Notes: generated by a model from the sequence alone, not told the origin. A stretch of DNA of 64,000 bases from Frigoribacterium sp. CFBP 13712 (GCF_014842255.1 NZ_JACYVH010000001.1:213264-277263), one strand, 5' to 3'; shown: positions 36,505 through 45,364, counted from the stretch's first letter. Made by a program: numbers and translations.

Positions 36505-36590
36505 GCGCCGGGCTCTCGGGGCGGATGTCGCCCCGGGCGGGCAGGCCGCGTCGTCGTCCCCGACTGTAGCGGTCCCCCAAACGGCCGACA
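36505..36590 (-). promoter_or_regulatory. Conserved element, copy 2, downstream of the SipW operon
   Basis: On the minus strand this contains TTTGGGGGACCGCTA, then CGGCCTGCCCGCCCGG, then CCGAGAGCCCGGCGCC. All three blocks recur in the same order at 40796-40867. A hairpin (GGTGTC-GCACTGCT-GACACC, 36474-36493) follows. No minus-strand gene lies downstream, so it may be a remnant, a boundary repeat, or a small RNA gene. The rest of the gap 36334-36693 shows only low-complexity GTCGTC triplets. Confidence 0.7.
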
Positions 36591-36693
36591 AGCGCGTCCG
36601 GTCGCGTACCCGCACCCCAATCCGGGGGTCACCCCGAGACAGCTCGGACGACCGGTGGCACGACCCCGAATCGACCATCGATCGACCGTCGGA

Positions 36694-37353
36694 TCAGCTC
36701 TCGGATCGACCCTCGGAGGACCCTGCGGACCGCCCCTCGGACGCACCCTCGGACGCGTCCTCGGACCGGCCGGCCGACCGTCGCCCGCGACCGCGCCCGC
36801 GCCGCCGCTCCGCGCGATGCGCCACGAGACCCGAGGTGATCATGTACCCGGCGTAGCCGAAGAGGGCGACCGCCAGCAGGGGCACGATCCAGGCCCGCGC
36901 CTGACCGTTGACGGCCTGGTTCACGAAGCCGAGCCACGGGACGCTGTACCAGAGGGTGCCGCGCACCTGGACGGGCAGCACGGCCTTCTCGTCGGCGGCG
37001 GAGTTGTTGTCGCCCTTCGTCACGAACGACGTGGTGCCGTCCGACGCCGACACGATCTCGATCACCCGGTGGCTGATCACCTCGGGCCGACCGGACTCGA
37101 TCTGGTACGTCATGACATCGCCGACCCGCACATCCTCGGTGGACGTCGGGCGGACGACGAGCAGCGTCCCCGGTGGGAGGCTCGGCTCCATCGAGCTCGT
37201 CAGCACGGTCAGAGGCGTCGAACCGGTCGCCTTGGGCACGATGACGAGCAGCACCGCGAGCGCGACGACCACCAGCAGCAGCCCCGCGCTGAGCCCGACG
37301 CCGATGCTGTGCAGCAGCCCCCGTTCCGCCGAGGAGGCGCGGCGCGCGGTCAC
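36694..37353 (-). CDS. SipW-type signal peptidase I (S26B, Ser-His)
   Basis: A 219-residue ER/archaeal-type signal peptidase. An N-terminal anchor helix (about 14-40) is followed by the catalytic Ser54 in LTSSMEPSLPPG, His95 in ISHRVIEI where bacterial LepB has Lys, and the GDNN Asp115. A C-terminal helix (AWIVPLLAVALFGYAGYMI) and a repetitive Ser/Glu/Gly/Arg tail end the protein. Such enzymes cleave TasA/camelysin-like substrates. It is the last gene of the operon; GTG 37353 overlaps the upstream stop as GTGA. Confidence 0.9.
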   Translation of the reverse strand: MTARRASSAERGLLHSIGVGLSAGLLLVVVALAVLLVIVPKATGSTPLTVLTSSMEPSLPPGTLLVVRPTSTEDVRVGDVMTYQIESGRPEVISHRVIEIVSASDGTTSFVTKGDNNSAADEKAVLPVQVRGTLWYSVPWLGFVNQAVNGQARAWIVPLLAVALFGYAGYMITSGLVAHRAERRRGRGRGRRSAGRSEDASEGASEGRSAGSSEGRSES

Positions 37354-38519
37354 AGACGCCTCCGGTCGGTCATGCGGGGCCCTCCGACGAGCAGGCTCGG
37401 CGCCTCGACGGGGTGCTCGCCCGAGTCGGCCCGGTCGCCGGCGTCGTCCGCGTCGCCGCGGTCGCGGCGCCGCCGCCCGAGGGCGACGTACCCGCCGCCG
37501 AGCAGGGCCAGCACGCCCACGGCGATCGGCAGCCACTCCCCCGGCAGCGGGACGCTGACGAACGGGATCGCTCCCACGACGGCATCCGAGCCGTCGTCCG
37601 CCGACGCACCGCCGTCGACGCCCTCTCCGCCGGAGGCGGCCTCGATCGAGACCGCCCCGGTCGCCGGCCGTGCGGCACTCGTCACGGAGCCCGACGATGC
37701 GGATCCGGCTGACGTCGAGCCGCCGGTCGCAGCGGAGCGCGCCTCCTGGTCGTCCACCCGGTCGCCGGCCGGCCCGCCGCCCGATCCGGTCTCCGAACCG
37801 CCGGTCGAGACGCACGGATCCAGCGTCTCGCCGCCCTGACCGGTGAGCGTGACGAGCACGGTGACTCCGACGGACTGCGCCGCCGATGCCTCGGATGCGT
37901 CCGCCGCGAGCCGCAGGGCCACGGTGATCGGCGCCTCCTCACCGGCCGGCAGCAGGGTCGAGGGCATGACCACCGAGCACGACGGGGAGTCGAGGGTGAC
38001 GAGCGGCACGGCCTGCGCGACGGGCGCGGCATCGGCTACAGGCGCCTCCTCGACCAGCGGCAGCACGGACGGCGAGCCGTCGAGCGCGACGCCGTCCGGC
38101 TCCGCCTCGCCGCCGAACGTCTCGCCGCCGAGCGCATCGCCGTCGTCGAGCCCCGAGGCCCACGCCGTCACGGACACGTCCTGGGCGAACTCGGTCGTCG
38201 AGGAGGTGATCCCGACGATGCGGGCCCCGAGCATGGCCGGCTCCGAGGTCGTGTTCTTGACCCAGAAGGTGCCCGAGGTCGAGCCGCCGGGCACGAGCGG
38301 CAGGCCGTCGGCGAACAGCCCGGAGTCGAGACGGGCCTGCCAGAGCCGCCCGTCGTCGCTCACCATCAGCCGCGGCGCGGAGGCCGTGCTCGAGGCGGAT
38401 GCCGCCCCGGCGGCGCGTGCCGCGGCGAGACCCGGCAGCGCGACGGCTCCCGCGACGGCGAGCGACACCAGCAGTGCCGCCCCGACCGTCGCCCTGCGGA
38501 GCGCGGGCCGCCCGATCAC
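37350..38519 (-). CDS. Large secreted, C-terminally anchored protein of the SipW operon
   Basis: 389 residues. A hydrophobic N-terminal signal (TVGAALLVSLAVAGAVALPG) is followed by a beta-rich domain (GRLWQARLDSGLFADGLPLV, SGTFWVKNTTSEPAML) like the repeat domains of SipW-exported proteins. An acidic, Ser/Gly-rich stalk (about 150-330) leads to a C-terminal anchor helix LPIAVGVLALLGGGYVAL with an RRRR stop-transfer. PLPGEW before the helix is not a canonical LPxTG motif. Probably the cell-surface base or anchor of the exported structure. The start overlaps the upstream gene as GTGA. Confidence 0.72.
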   Translation of the reverse strand: MIGRPALRRATVGAALLVSLAVAGAVALPGLAAARAAGAASASSTASAPRLMVSDDGRLWQARLDSGLFADGLPLVPGGSTSGTFWVKNTTSEPAMLGARIVGITSSTTEFAQDVSVTAWASGLDDGDALGGETFGGEAEPDGVALDGSPSVLPLVEEAPVADAAPVAQAVPLVTLDSPSCSVVMPSTLLPAGEEAPITVALRLAADASEASAAQSVGVTVLVTLTGQGGETLDPCVSTGGSETGSGGGPAGDRVDDQEARSAATGGSTSAGSASSGSVTSAARPATGAVSIEAASGGEGVDGGASADDGSDAVVGAIPFVSVPLPGEWLPIAVGVLALLGGGYVALGRRRRDRGDADDAGDRADSGEHPVEAPSLLVGGPRMTDRRRL

Positions 38520-39451
38520 GGGCACTGGATGTTCCTCAGGCCGTTCGGGTCGTAACCGCCCACGACCACGCCGGTGGCCGCGATCGCCCCCGGCGCACCG
38601 TTCACGACGACGCGGATGTCGACGGTGATCGGCCCGTCGCCGTACGGGTCCTTCGGCAGCGTCTCGCGGGTGAAGCCGAACTCGGGGTAGTGCCCGGTCT
38701 CGGTCGCCGTGCCGACCCGGGTCGAGCCGACGAACGAGCCGTACGTCGTCTCGAGAGGGCGATCGGACGGGTCGAAGTGCAGGCGGGCGTAGTAGATGTC
38801 GGTGGTCGAGCAGGTCGCCGTCTTGCGGGGCGCGACCGTGTTGTTCTGCACGAAGCTCCGCTGCTGCGGGGAGGCGGTCCACGAACCGGTGGCGAGGGTC
38901 GCCCGCAGCACCGGGGTGACGCGACCGAGGGGCGAGGTCGTCGACGTGGACGAGCGGATGCACCAGGCGGCCGAGGCGCCGGCGGCGAGCGAGCCCGTCA
39001 GACGAGGAGGCGCGGACCAGGTCCCCGAGACCGACCCCGACCCGACCGCGGCGGACGCCGTGCACGAGGCGCCCGCGGTCGAGCCGCGGGGCACGGGCCA
39101 GGCGACGACGGAGACGGAGGCGGCGAGGTCGGCGGAGCTGCCGGAGGCGAGCGACCCCGTGGTCGAGTAGTCGGCGTCGACGGAGCCGGTGTTCGTGAAC
39201 GACCAGGTTCCCGTGATCGCCGGCACCGACGCCGTGTAGTCGCGCTGCAGCGAGGTCGGGTCGGTCGTGCTGAGCGCCACGGCCCCCGTCGCCGCTTTCG
39301 TGGAGACCGGCGCGCTCGTCGTCCAGAGGGCGACGGCGGCGCCCCCGGCGGCGAGGGTCGAGCCGATGACGACGCCGGCCACGACGGCGAGCGCGAGACG
39401 CCGACCGGCCGCGACGGGCCGACGGCGGCGCTGAGCACGACGGCCGGTCAC
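38516..39451 (-). CDS. SipW-dependent-type exported protein with four cysteines
   Basis: 311 residues. A long basic N-region (MTGRRAQRRRR) and hydrophobic core ending GGAAVALWTTSAP match the alternate SipW-type signal. The mature part is Ser/Thr/Ala-rich with beta-strand patterning (GTWSFTNTGSVDADYST) and four Cys (near GASCTAS, AAWCIRS, TATCSTT and the C-terminal QCP), enough for two disulfides. No enzyme motif is seen; a structural, fibre-type role is inferred. It overlaps both neighbours by GTGA. Confidence 0.72.
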   Translation of the reverse strand: MTGRRAQRRRRPVAAGRRLALAVVAGVVIGSTLAAGGAAVALWTTSAPVSTKAATGAVALSTTDPTSLQRDYTASVPAITGTWSFTNTGSVDADYSTTGSLASGSSADLAASVSVVAWPVPRGSTAGASCTASAAVGSGSVSGTWSAPPRLTGSLAAGASAAWCIRSSTSTTSPLGRVTPVLRATLATGSWTASPQQRSFVQNNTVAPRKTATCSTTDIYYARLHFDPSDRPLETTYGSFVGSTRVGTATETGHYPEFGFTRETLPKDPYGDGPITVDIRVVVNGAPGAIAATGVVVGGYDPNGLRNIQCP

Positions 39452-40053
39452 GGAGCGACCTGCGTGCCGGCCAGCACGAAGCCGACGGGGGCGCTCTTCG
39501 ACTGGACGGTGGCGGGAGCGTCGGAGTCGAGGGTGAGGACGAGGCACCCCGTGAGGGACTGACCGGCGGGCAGCGTCGTCCAGGACGAGCCCGTGTCGAG
39601 GCTCGCCGCACGGGCCGTGGTGCCGGCCGTCGTGTTCGTGCACGCGGTGCCGCTCCGCAGCACGGCGGCGGTGGCACGCAGCTCGCCGACCACCGCGGCG
39701 TCGGTCGACGTCGGCGCGGTGCCCGTGAGACGCAGGGCGAGGGGGACGGTGCCGGTGTTCCTGGCGATGAAGGTGCCCGAGACCGAGCGCCCGGGGCCGA
39801 GCTTCGCGACGTCGAGGGCCGACACGCTGGTCACCGCGACCCCGGCCGAGCCGGAGGTCACGACCGACGCCGACGTGGTGGCCGAGGTGCCGAAGAGGGC
39901 GTAGGTGCCGCCGGCGGTCGCGACGATCGCCAGCAGTCCGATCACGACGATCCCGGTCGCGGACCACAGCGGACGCACGAGACCACCGAGGCCGCGGGCG
40001 CCGCGGACGGGCTCGGCGCGGTGACGACGCTGCGTCGTCCCGTGTCGGCTCAT
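39448..40053 (-). CDS. SipW-dependent-type exported protein
   Basis: 201 residues. A basic start (SRHGTTQRRHR) and helix GIVVIGLLAIVATAGGTYALFGTSA form the alternate-type signal with the typical G-x-Y-A-L-F end. The mature domain (VSGTFIARNTGTVPLALRLTG) resembles the neighbouring exported proteins and carries two Cys (GTACTNT, TGCLVL). The stop overlaps the next gene's GTG. Likely a minor subunit of the exported assembly. Confidence 0.74.
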   Translation of the reverse strand: MSRHGTTQRRHRAEPVRGARGLGGLVRPLWSATGIVVIGLLAIVATAGGTYALFGTSATTSASVVTSGSAGVAVTSVSALDVAKLGPGRSVSGTFIARNTGTVPLALRLTGTAPTSTDAAVVGELRATAAVLRSGTACTNTTAGTTARAASLDTGSSWTTLPAGQSLTGCLVLTLDSDAPATVQSKSAPVGFVLAGTQVAP

Positions 40054-40094
40054 CGCGCGGCTCCCGTCTCGGTGGTGGTCGTGATCGTATGGGA

Positions 40095-40670
40095 TCAGGC
40101 GATGGCGCGCTGCTTGAGCGTGAAGGTCAGCTTGCTGAGGTCGAGGGTGCCGTTCATGCTCGCGGCGCCGTCGGTGGCCTGCGGCAGCTCGACGACGAAG
40201 GTGACGACGGCGGTGGTGCTCCCGGCCGCGACGGGGCGGACGACGAAGCTGCCGGCGGTCGCGGTGTCGGCGGTGACGCCGGCGGGCAGGGCCGACGAGC
40301 CGGCGGCGCTCGAGACGCCCATGGTGGTCACGGCGACGTTCTTGAGCGAACCGGTGATGGAGGCGGCCGAGTAGGTGAGGTCGGCGACGAGGTCGTTGCC
40401 CGACGCGTCGATCTTCATGGTCTGCGTGAAGCGGAGCTTGTTGCCGGGGACGATCTTGAACTGCGACACGTCGGAGATCGCGGCGTTCCGGCCGTTCGTG
40501 ATGTCCGTCCAGGTGCCCGTCCCGCTCGGCGTCAGCGCCAGCGTGCCCGAGGTGACGCTCGCCGCGGCGACCTCGGTGTTGGCGTTCCACAGCGCGAAGG
40601 TGCCCGCGCCGCCGAGGAGGAGGGCGATACCGGCGGCAGCGGCGATGGAGCCTTTGACGAGCTTGTTCAT
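40095..40670 (-). CDS. TasA-like alternate-signal exported protein (RER_14450-like)
   Basis: 191 residues, first gene of the operon. MNKLVKGSIAAAAGIALLLG and GGAGTFALWNANTEV form the SipW-type signal; the mature chain is a beta-rich domain of about 150 residues with no Cys (QFKIVPGNKLRFTQTMKID, VADLTYSAASITG, VVTFVVELPQ). This resembles the actinobacterial alternate signal-mediated exported protein group and is the probable major subunit, by analogy with TasA of Bacillus biofilm fibres. The following gene starts 41 bases after its stop. Confidence 0.8.
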   Translation of the reverse strand: MNKLVKGSIAAAAGIALLLGGAGTFALWNANTEVAAASVTSGTLALTPSGTGTWTDITNGRNAAISDVSQFKIVPGNKLRFTQTMKIDASGNDLVADLTYSAASITGSLKNVAVTTMGVSSAAGSSALPAGVTADTATAGSFVVRPVAAGSTTAVVTFVVELPQATDGAASMNGTLDLSKLTFTLKQRAIA

Positions 40671-40795
40671 GACGATCCGATCAGCCCTCGGGAGGGCGCG
40701 ACGAGCACCGCGGGCGGCGTCCGTCGGGAGGACGCGCCCAGCGGGGCGGGTGAGAGGGGGAACCGGTCGGTGACGACCGGAGTCTGTGTCGGCGG

Positions 40796-40870
40796 CGCCG
40801 GGCTCTCGGTGGGATGACCGGGCGGGCAGGCCGTGCTGACTCGTACGACACTAGCGGTCCCCCAAAGTGC
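40796..40870 (-). promoter_or_regulatory. Conserved element, copy 1, in the leader of the TasA-like gene
   Basis: The same three blocks as at 36505-36590: TTTGGGGGACCGCTA, CGGCCTGCCCGCCCGG and CCGAGAGCCCGGCGCC in minus-strand order. It starts about 200 bases upstream of ATG 40670, just after an AT-rich region with the palindrome TGCATATGCA (40886-40895) that may hold the promoter. The rest of the leader has small hairpins (CCGGTCG-TCAC-CGACCGG and GCCCT-CCCG-AGGGC). It may be a cis-regulatory RNA or a protein-binding site. Confidence 0.6.
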
Positions 40871-41035
40871 GGACACGGCGATTTATGCATATGCACTGAC
40901 CCAGAACGGGGGGCAAAACGAACGCGGCGGTCTGTCCCCACCGGTGCGGACATGATTCTGTACCCCGAAAGGTCCTCTTCAGGTGATCTCGAGGGACGCC
41001 GCCCATCACCAGGGCCGACCCCGGCTCATACCGGG

Positions 41036-41041
41036 TAGCGT
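41036..41041 (+). promoter_or_regulatory. Leaderless -10 box of glgE
   Basis: TAGCGT lies seven bases before GTG 41049. No RBS is present. Confidence 0.55.
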
Positions 41042-41048
41042 CGCTGGC

Positions 41049-43049
41049 GTGTCGACTGCATACGAGCCCAAGGTCGGACGGATCCCCGTCACGGCACTGA
41101 CCCCGACCACCCCTGACCGGGTGTTCCCGACGAAGGCCTTCTCGGGCGAGGTGGTGCCGTTCGGCGCCACCGTGTTCCGCGAAGGCCACGATCTGATCGG
41201 TGCCGACCTCCTCCTGGTCGATCCGAACGGTGCGACGACGAGGCACCCGCTCACCGCGGGCATCCCCGGCACCGACCGCTGGACGACCGAGGTCCAGCTG
41301 GAGATCGAAGGCGACTGGACCTGGCAGGTCGAGGCCTACACCGACGACTGGGCCACCTGGCTGCACACGGCCGAGATCAAGATCCCCGCCGAGATCGACG
41401 TCGACGTCACCTTCGCGCTGGGCAGCGAGCTGCTGACCGCGGCGATCGACGACTACCCCGAGACGGTCCTCGTCCGCGACGCGGCCACGGCCCTCGGCAA
41501 CCCCTCCCTCTCGGCCGGCGCGCGCCTCCGGGTCGCCACCGACCCGCGCCTGGCCGCCGTCTTCGCGAGCAAGCCGCTCGCCAGCCTCCGCACCCGCAGC
41601 GGCACCGAGACCCTGCGCGTCGAGCGGAGCCGGGCCGGGCTCGGCAGCTGGTACGAGTTCTTCCCCCGCAGCGAGGGTGCGAAGAAGCAGGAGGACGGCA
41701 GCTGGAAGAGCGGCACGTTCCGCACGGCGGCCCGCCGCCTGCCCGCTATCAGCCGCATGGGCTTCGACGTCGTGTACATCCCGCCCGTGCACCCCATCGG
41801 CACCACGTTCCGCAAGGGGCCGAACAACACCCTGACGGCCGGGCCCGACGACCCGGGATCGCCCTACGCCATCGGCTCGCCCGACGGCGGGCACGACGCC
41901 ATCCACCCCGAGCTCGGCACGGTCGCCGACTTCCGATGGTTCGTCGAGGCCGCGAAGAACAGCGGCCTCGAGCTGGCCCTCGACCTCGCGCTGCAGTGCT
42001 CGCCCGACCACCCCTGGGTCGCCGAGCACCCCGAGTGGTTCACGACCCTGCCCGACGGCACGATCGCGTACGCCGAGAACCCGCCGAAGAAGTACCAGGA
42101 CATCTACCCCCTGAACTTCGACAACGACTACGACGGTCTCAGCCGCGAGGTGCTCCGCATCGTCCGCTACTGGATCGACCTCGGCGTGACCATCTTCCGC
42201 GTCGACAACCCGCACACGAAGCCGGTCCGCTTCTGGGAGTGGCTGCTGCACGAGATCCGCGGCACGAACCCCGAGGTGGTGTTCCTGTCGGAGGCGTTCA
42301 CCAAGCCCGCCATGATGCAGGCGCTCGCCCAGGTCGGATTCCACCAGTCGTACACGTACTTCACCTGGCGCAACGAGAAGTGGGAGCTCGAGGAGTACCT
42401 CACCGAGCTGTCGAAGGAGACGAGCGGTTGGCTCCGACCCAACCTCTTCGTCAACACCCACGACATCCTCACCCCGTACCTGCAGTACGGCGGCCCGTCG
42501 GCGTACAAGATCCGTGCGGCGATCGCCGCGACGGCGTCGCCGACCTGGGGCGTCTACTCGGGCTACGAGCTGATCGAGGACGTCGCGCGCCCCGGCAGCG
42601 AAGAGAACATCGACAACGAGAAGTACGAGTTCAAGCCGCGTGACTGGGCCGCCGCCGAGGCGGCCGGCGCCTCGATCGCGCCGTACCTCACCCAGCTGAA
42701 CCGCATCCGCGCGTCGCACCCCGCGCTGCGTCAGCTGCGCAACCTCGAGGTCCACTCGAGCGACGACGACGCCGTGCTCGTCTACTCGAAGTACCTGTCG
42801 CGGGCCCACACCCGAAGCGGTCGCGCCGACGCCGTGATCGTCGTCGCCAACGTCGACCCGCACTCGGCCCGCGAGACCACCGTGCACCTCGACGTGACGA
42901 AGTTCGGCCTGACCCCCGGCGGCACGTACACGGTCCGAGACCTGATCACCGGCCAGTCGTGGACGTGGGGCGACGACAACTACGTCCGCCTCGACGCCTT
43001 CGTCGAGCCCGTGCACGTCTTGACCGTCGACCTCAACCGCGCACCGTAG
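41049..43049 (+). CDS. glgE: Alpha-1,4-glucan:maltose-1-phosphate maltosyltransferase
   Basis: GlgE, 666 residues, elongates alpha-glucans with maltose-1-phosphate, the actinobacterial route from trehalose to glycogen. An N-terminal domain (GRIPVTALTP...) and FALGSELLTAAIDDYPETV precede the GH13 barrel: GFDVVYIPPVHPIGTT, ALDLALQCSPDHPW, nucleophile Asp in TIFRVDNPHTKP, acid Glu in VFLSEAFTKP, and NTHDILTPYLQ. GTG 41049 is chosen for family length and the adjacent -10 box. glgB follows 11 bases later. Confidence 0.96.
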   Translation: MSTAYEPKVGRIPVTALTPTTPDRVFPTKAFSGEVVPFGATVFREGHDLIGADLLLVDPNGATTRHPLTAGIPGTDRWTTEVQLEIEGDWTWQVEAYTDDWATWLHTAEIKIPAEIDVDVTFALGSELLTAAIDDYPETVLVRDAATALGNPSLSAGARLRVATDPRLAAVFASKPLASLRTRSGTETLRVERSRAGLGSWYEFFPRSEGAKKQEDGSWKSGTFRTAARRLPAISRMGFDVVYIPPVHPIGTTFRKGPNNTLTAGPDDPGSPYAIGSPDGGHDAIHPELGTVADFRWFVEAAKNSGLELALDLALQCSPDHPWVAEHPEWFTTLPDGTIAYAENPPKKYQDIYPLNFDNDYDGLSREVLRIVRYWIDLGVTIFRVDNPHTKPVRFWEWLLHEIRGTNPEVVFLSEAFTKPAMMQALAQVGFHQSYTYFTWRNEKWELEEYLTELSKETSGWLRPNLFVNTHDILTPYLQYGGPSAYKIRAAIAATASPTWGVYSGYELIEDVARPGSEENIDNEKYEFKPRDWAAAEAAGASIAPYLTQLNRIRASHPALRQLRNLEVHSSDDDAVLVYSKYLSRAHTRSGRADAVIVVANVDPHSARETTVHLDVTKFGLTPGGTYTVRDLITGQSWTWGDDNYVRLDAFVEPVHVLTVDLNRAP

Positions 43050-43060
43050 GAGCACCCGAG

Positions 43061-45364
43061 ATGACCTCCCCCTTCACCCCCGCGCCCGCGGAGGACCCGA
43101 CGCCCGCCGACGTCCCGGTCGACCTGACCGTCGAGCAGACGCCGTCGCAGCAGACGCCCGCCGCGCAGGAGCCCGCCGCGCAGGAGCCCGTCGAGCAGCC
43201 CACCGTGGCGCCGACCGCACCCGACCTCGACGACGCCGAGGTCGCGGCCGCCGCGGAGGGTCGTCACGGCCACCCGCACGCGCTGCTCGGCGAGCACACC
43301 CGCGACGGGGTGACCGTCGTTCGCGTAGTCCGACCGCTGGCCGCCACGGTCACGGTGACCGGCGCCTCCTCGGAGGTCGTGACCCTCGAGCACGTGGGCC
43401 ACGGACTCTGGCAGGGCGTCGCCGACGCGCCGCTCGGCGGCTACGAGATCGAGGCGAGCTACGAAGGAGGCGCGCCCTGGGTCGCCGACGATCCGTACCG
43501 CTTCTCCCCCACGGTCTCCGAGCTCGACCTCTACCTGTTCGGCGAGGGCCGCCACGAGCAGCTCTGGAACGTGCTCGGCTCGCACGTCCGCGAGCACGAC
43601 GGCGTCACCGGCACCTCGTTCGCCGTCTGGGCCCCGCACGCGCACGCCGTCCGTGTGATCGGCGAGCTCAACGGCTGGTACGGCGCGCTGCACGCTCTGC
43701 GTCGCCTCGACGGCAACGGCGTGTGGGAGATCTTCGTGCCCGGTGTGACCGAGGGCGCGTACAAGTACGAGATCCTCACGCCCGACGGCGTCTGGGTCGA
43801 ACGCGCCGACCCGATGGCGCGCCGGTCGGAGGTCCCCCCGGCCACCGCCTCCCTCATCACCCGCTCGGAGCACACCTGGTCGGACGACGCGTGGCTCGAG
43901 AAGCGCGCCGCGAGCGACCAGCACGCCGGCCCGATGAGCGTCTACGAGATGCACGTCGGCTCGTGGCGCCCGGGGCTCGGCTACCGCGAGCTGGCCGACC
44001 CGCTGGTCGACTACGTCACGGCCCTCGGCTTCACGCACGTCGAGTTCATGCCGCTCGCGCAGCACCCGTTCGGCGGCTCGTGGGGCTACCAGGTGACCGG
44101 TTACTACGCGGCGCAGAGCACCTACGGCTCGCCCGACGACCTGCGCTACCTGATCGACCGCCTGCACCAGGCGGGCATCGGCGTGATCATGGACTGGGTG
44201 CCCGGGCACTTCCCGAAAGACGAATGGGCCCTCGGCAACTTCGACGGGCGCGCCGTCTACGAGCACTCCGACCCGCGTCGCGGCGAGCAGCCCGACTGGG
44301 GCACCCTCGTCTTCAACTTCGGCGACTCGCAGGTGCGCAACTTCCTGGTCGCGAACGCCCTGTACTGGCTCGAGGAGTTCCACATCGACGGACTGCGCGT
44401 CGACGCCGTCGCCTCGATGCTGTACCTCGACTACAGCCGCAACGACGGCGAGTGGCTGCCCAACGAGCACGGCGGCCGCGAGGCCACCGAGGCGATCTCG
44501 TTCCTGCAGGAGGCGAACGCCACCGCCTACAAGCGCCACCCCGGCATCGTGATGATCGCGGAGGAGAGCACCAGCTGGCCCGGCGTCTCGCGTCCGACCA
44601 GCGAGGGCGGCCTCGGCTTCGGTCTGAAGTGGAACATGGGCTGGATGCACGACACCCTCGACTACGTCGAGAAGGACCCGATCCACCGCTCGTACCACCA
44701 CGGCGAGATCACCTTCTCGTTCCACTACGCCTGGAGCGAGAACTTCATGCTGCCGATCTCGCACGACGAGGTCGTCTACGGCAAGGGCTCGCTCATCGAG
44801 AAGATGCCCGGCGACGACTGGCAGAAGCGCGCCAACCTGCGCGCCTACCTCGCGTACATGTGGGGCCACCCCGGCAAGCAGCTGCTCTTCATGGGCTCCG
44901 AGTACGGCCAGCCCACCGAGTGGAGCCAGGAGGCCGGTCTCGACTGGTCGGTGCTCGACCGCCACGAGCACCAGCAGATCTTCGACCTCGTCTCGAAGCT
45001 GAACAGCGTGTACCGCGCCGAGAAGGCGCTCTGGGCGCACGACTTCGACACCGAGGGCTTCGAGTGGATCGACGGAGGCGCGGCGCAGCAGAGCGTCGTC
45101 GCCTTCATGCGGAAGTCGGGCGACGGCGAGAGCGTGGCCGTGCTCGCCAACTGGTCGGGTCAGCCCGTGCAGATGCGCTTCGGGTTCCCCGAGGCCGGCA
45201 CCTGGCACGAGGTGCTCAACACCGACGCCGTCGAGTTCGGCGGCTCGGGGGTCGGCAACTACGGCTCGGTCGTGGCGACGGACAGCCCCTGGGCCGGGCG
45301 ACCCGCCTCGGCGGACGTCCTGCTGCCGCCGCTCGGGGTGCTCTGGCTCAAGCGCCGCCCCTGA
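43061..45364 (+). CDS. glgB: 1,4-alpha-glucan branching enzyme
   Basis: A 767-residue GH13_9 enzyme adding alpha-1,6 branches. A Pro/Gln/Glu-rich N-terminal tail (about 60 residues) with a short AAQEP repeat precedes two CBM48-type modules and the catalytic barrel: GSWGYQVTGYY, MDWVPGHFPKDEW, GLRVDAVASMLYLDYSR with nucleophile Asp, MIAEESTSWP with acid Glu, and ISHDEVVYGKGS. The RBS TAGGAG overlaps the glgE stop. It works directly on the GlgE product. Confidence 0.96.
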   Translation: MTSPFTPAPAEDPTPADVPVDLTVEQTPSQQTPAAQEPAAQEPVEQPTVAPTAPDLDDAEVAAAAEGRHGHPHALLGEHTRDGVTVVRVVRPLAATVTVTGASSEVVTLEHVGHGLWQGVADAPLGGYEIEASYEGGAPWVADDPYRFSPTVSELDLYLFGEGRHEQLWNVLGSHVREHDGVTGTSFAVWAPHAHAVRVIGELNGWYGALHALRRLDGNGVWEIFVPGVTEGAYKYEILTPDGVWVERADPMARRSEVPPATASLITRSEHTWSDDAWLEKRAASDQHAGPMSVYEMHVGSWRPGLGYRELADPLVDYVTALGFTHVEFMPLAQHPFGGSWGYQVTGYYAAQSTYGSPDDLRYLIDRLHQAGIGVIMDWVPGHFPKDEWALGNFDGRAVYEHSDPRRGEQPDWGTLVFNFGDSQVRNFLVANALYWLEEFHIDGLRVDAVASMLYLDYSRNDGEWLPNEHGGREATEAISFLQEANATAYKRHPGIVMIAEESTSWPGVSRPTSEGGLGFGLKWNMGWMHDTLDYVEKDPIHRSYHHGEITFSFHYAWSENFMLPISHDEVVYGKGSLIEKMPGDDWQKRANLRAYLAYMWGHPGKQLLFMGSEYGQPTEWSQEAGLDWSVLDRHEHQQIFDLVSKLNSVYRAEKALWAHDFDTEGFEWIDGGAAQQSVVAFMRKSGDGESVAVLANWSGQPVQMRFGFPEAGTWHEVLNTDAVEFGGSGVGNYGSVVATDSPWAGRPASADVLLPPLGVLWLKRRP

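Noticed and set aside
37350-38519. LPxTG sortase substrate
   Set aside because: The sequence before the C-terminal helix is PLPGEWLP, which lacks the Thr and spacing of a sorting signal, and no sortase is present in the window.
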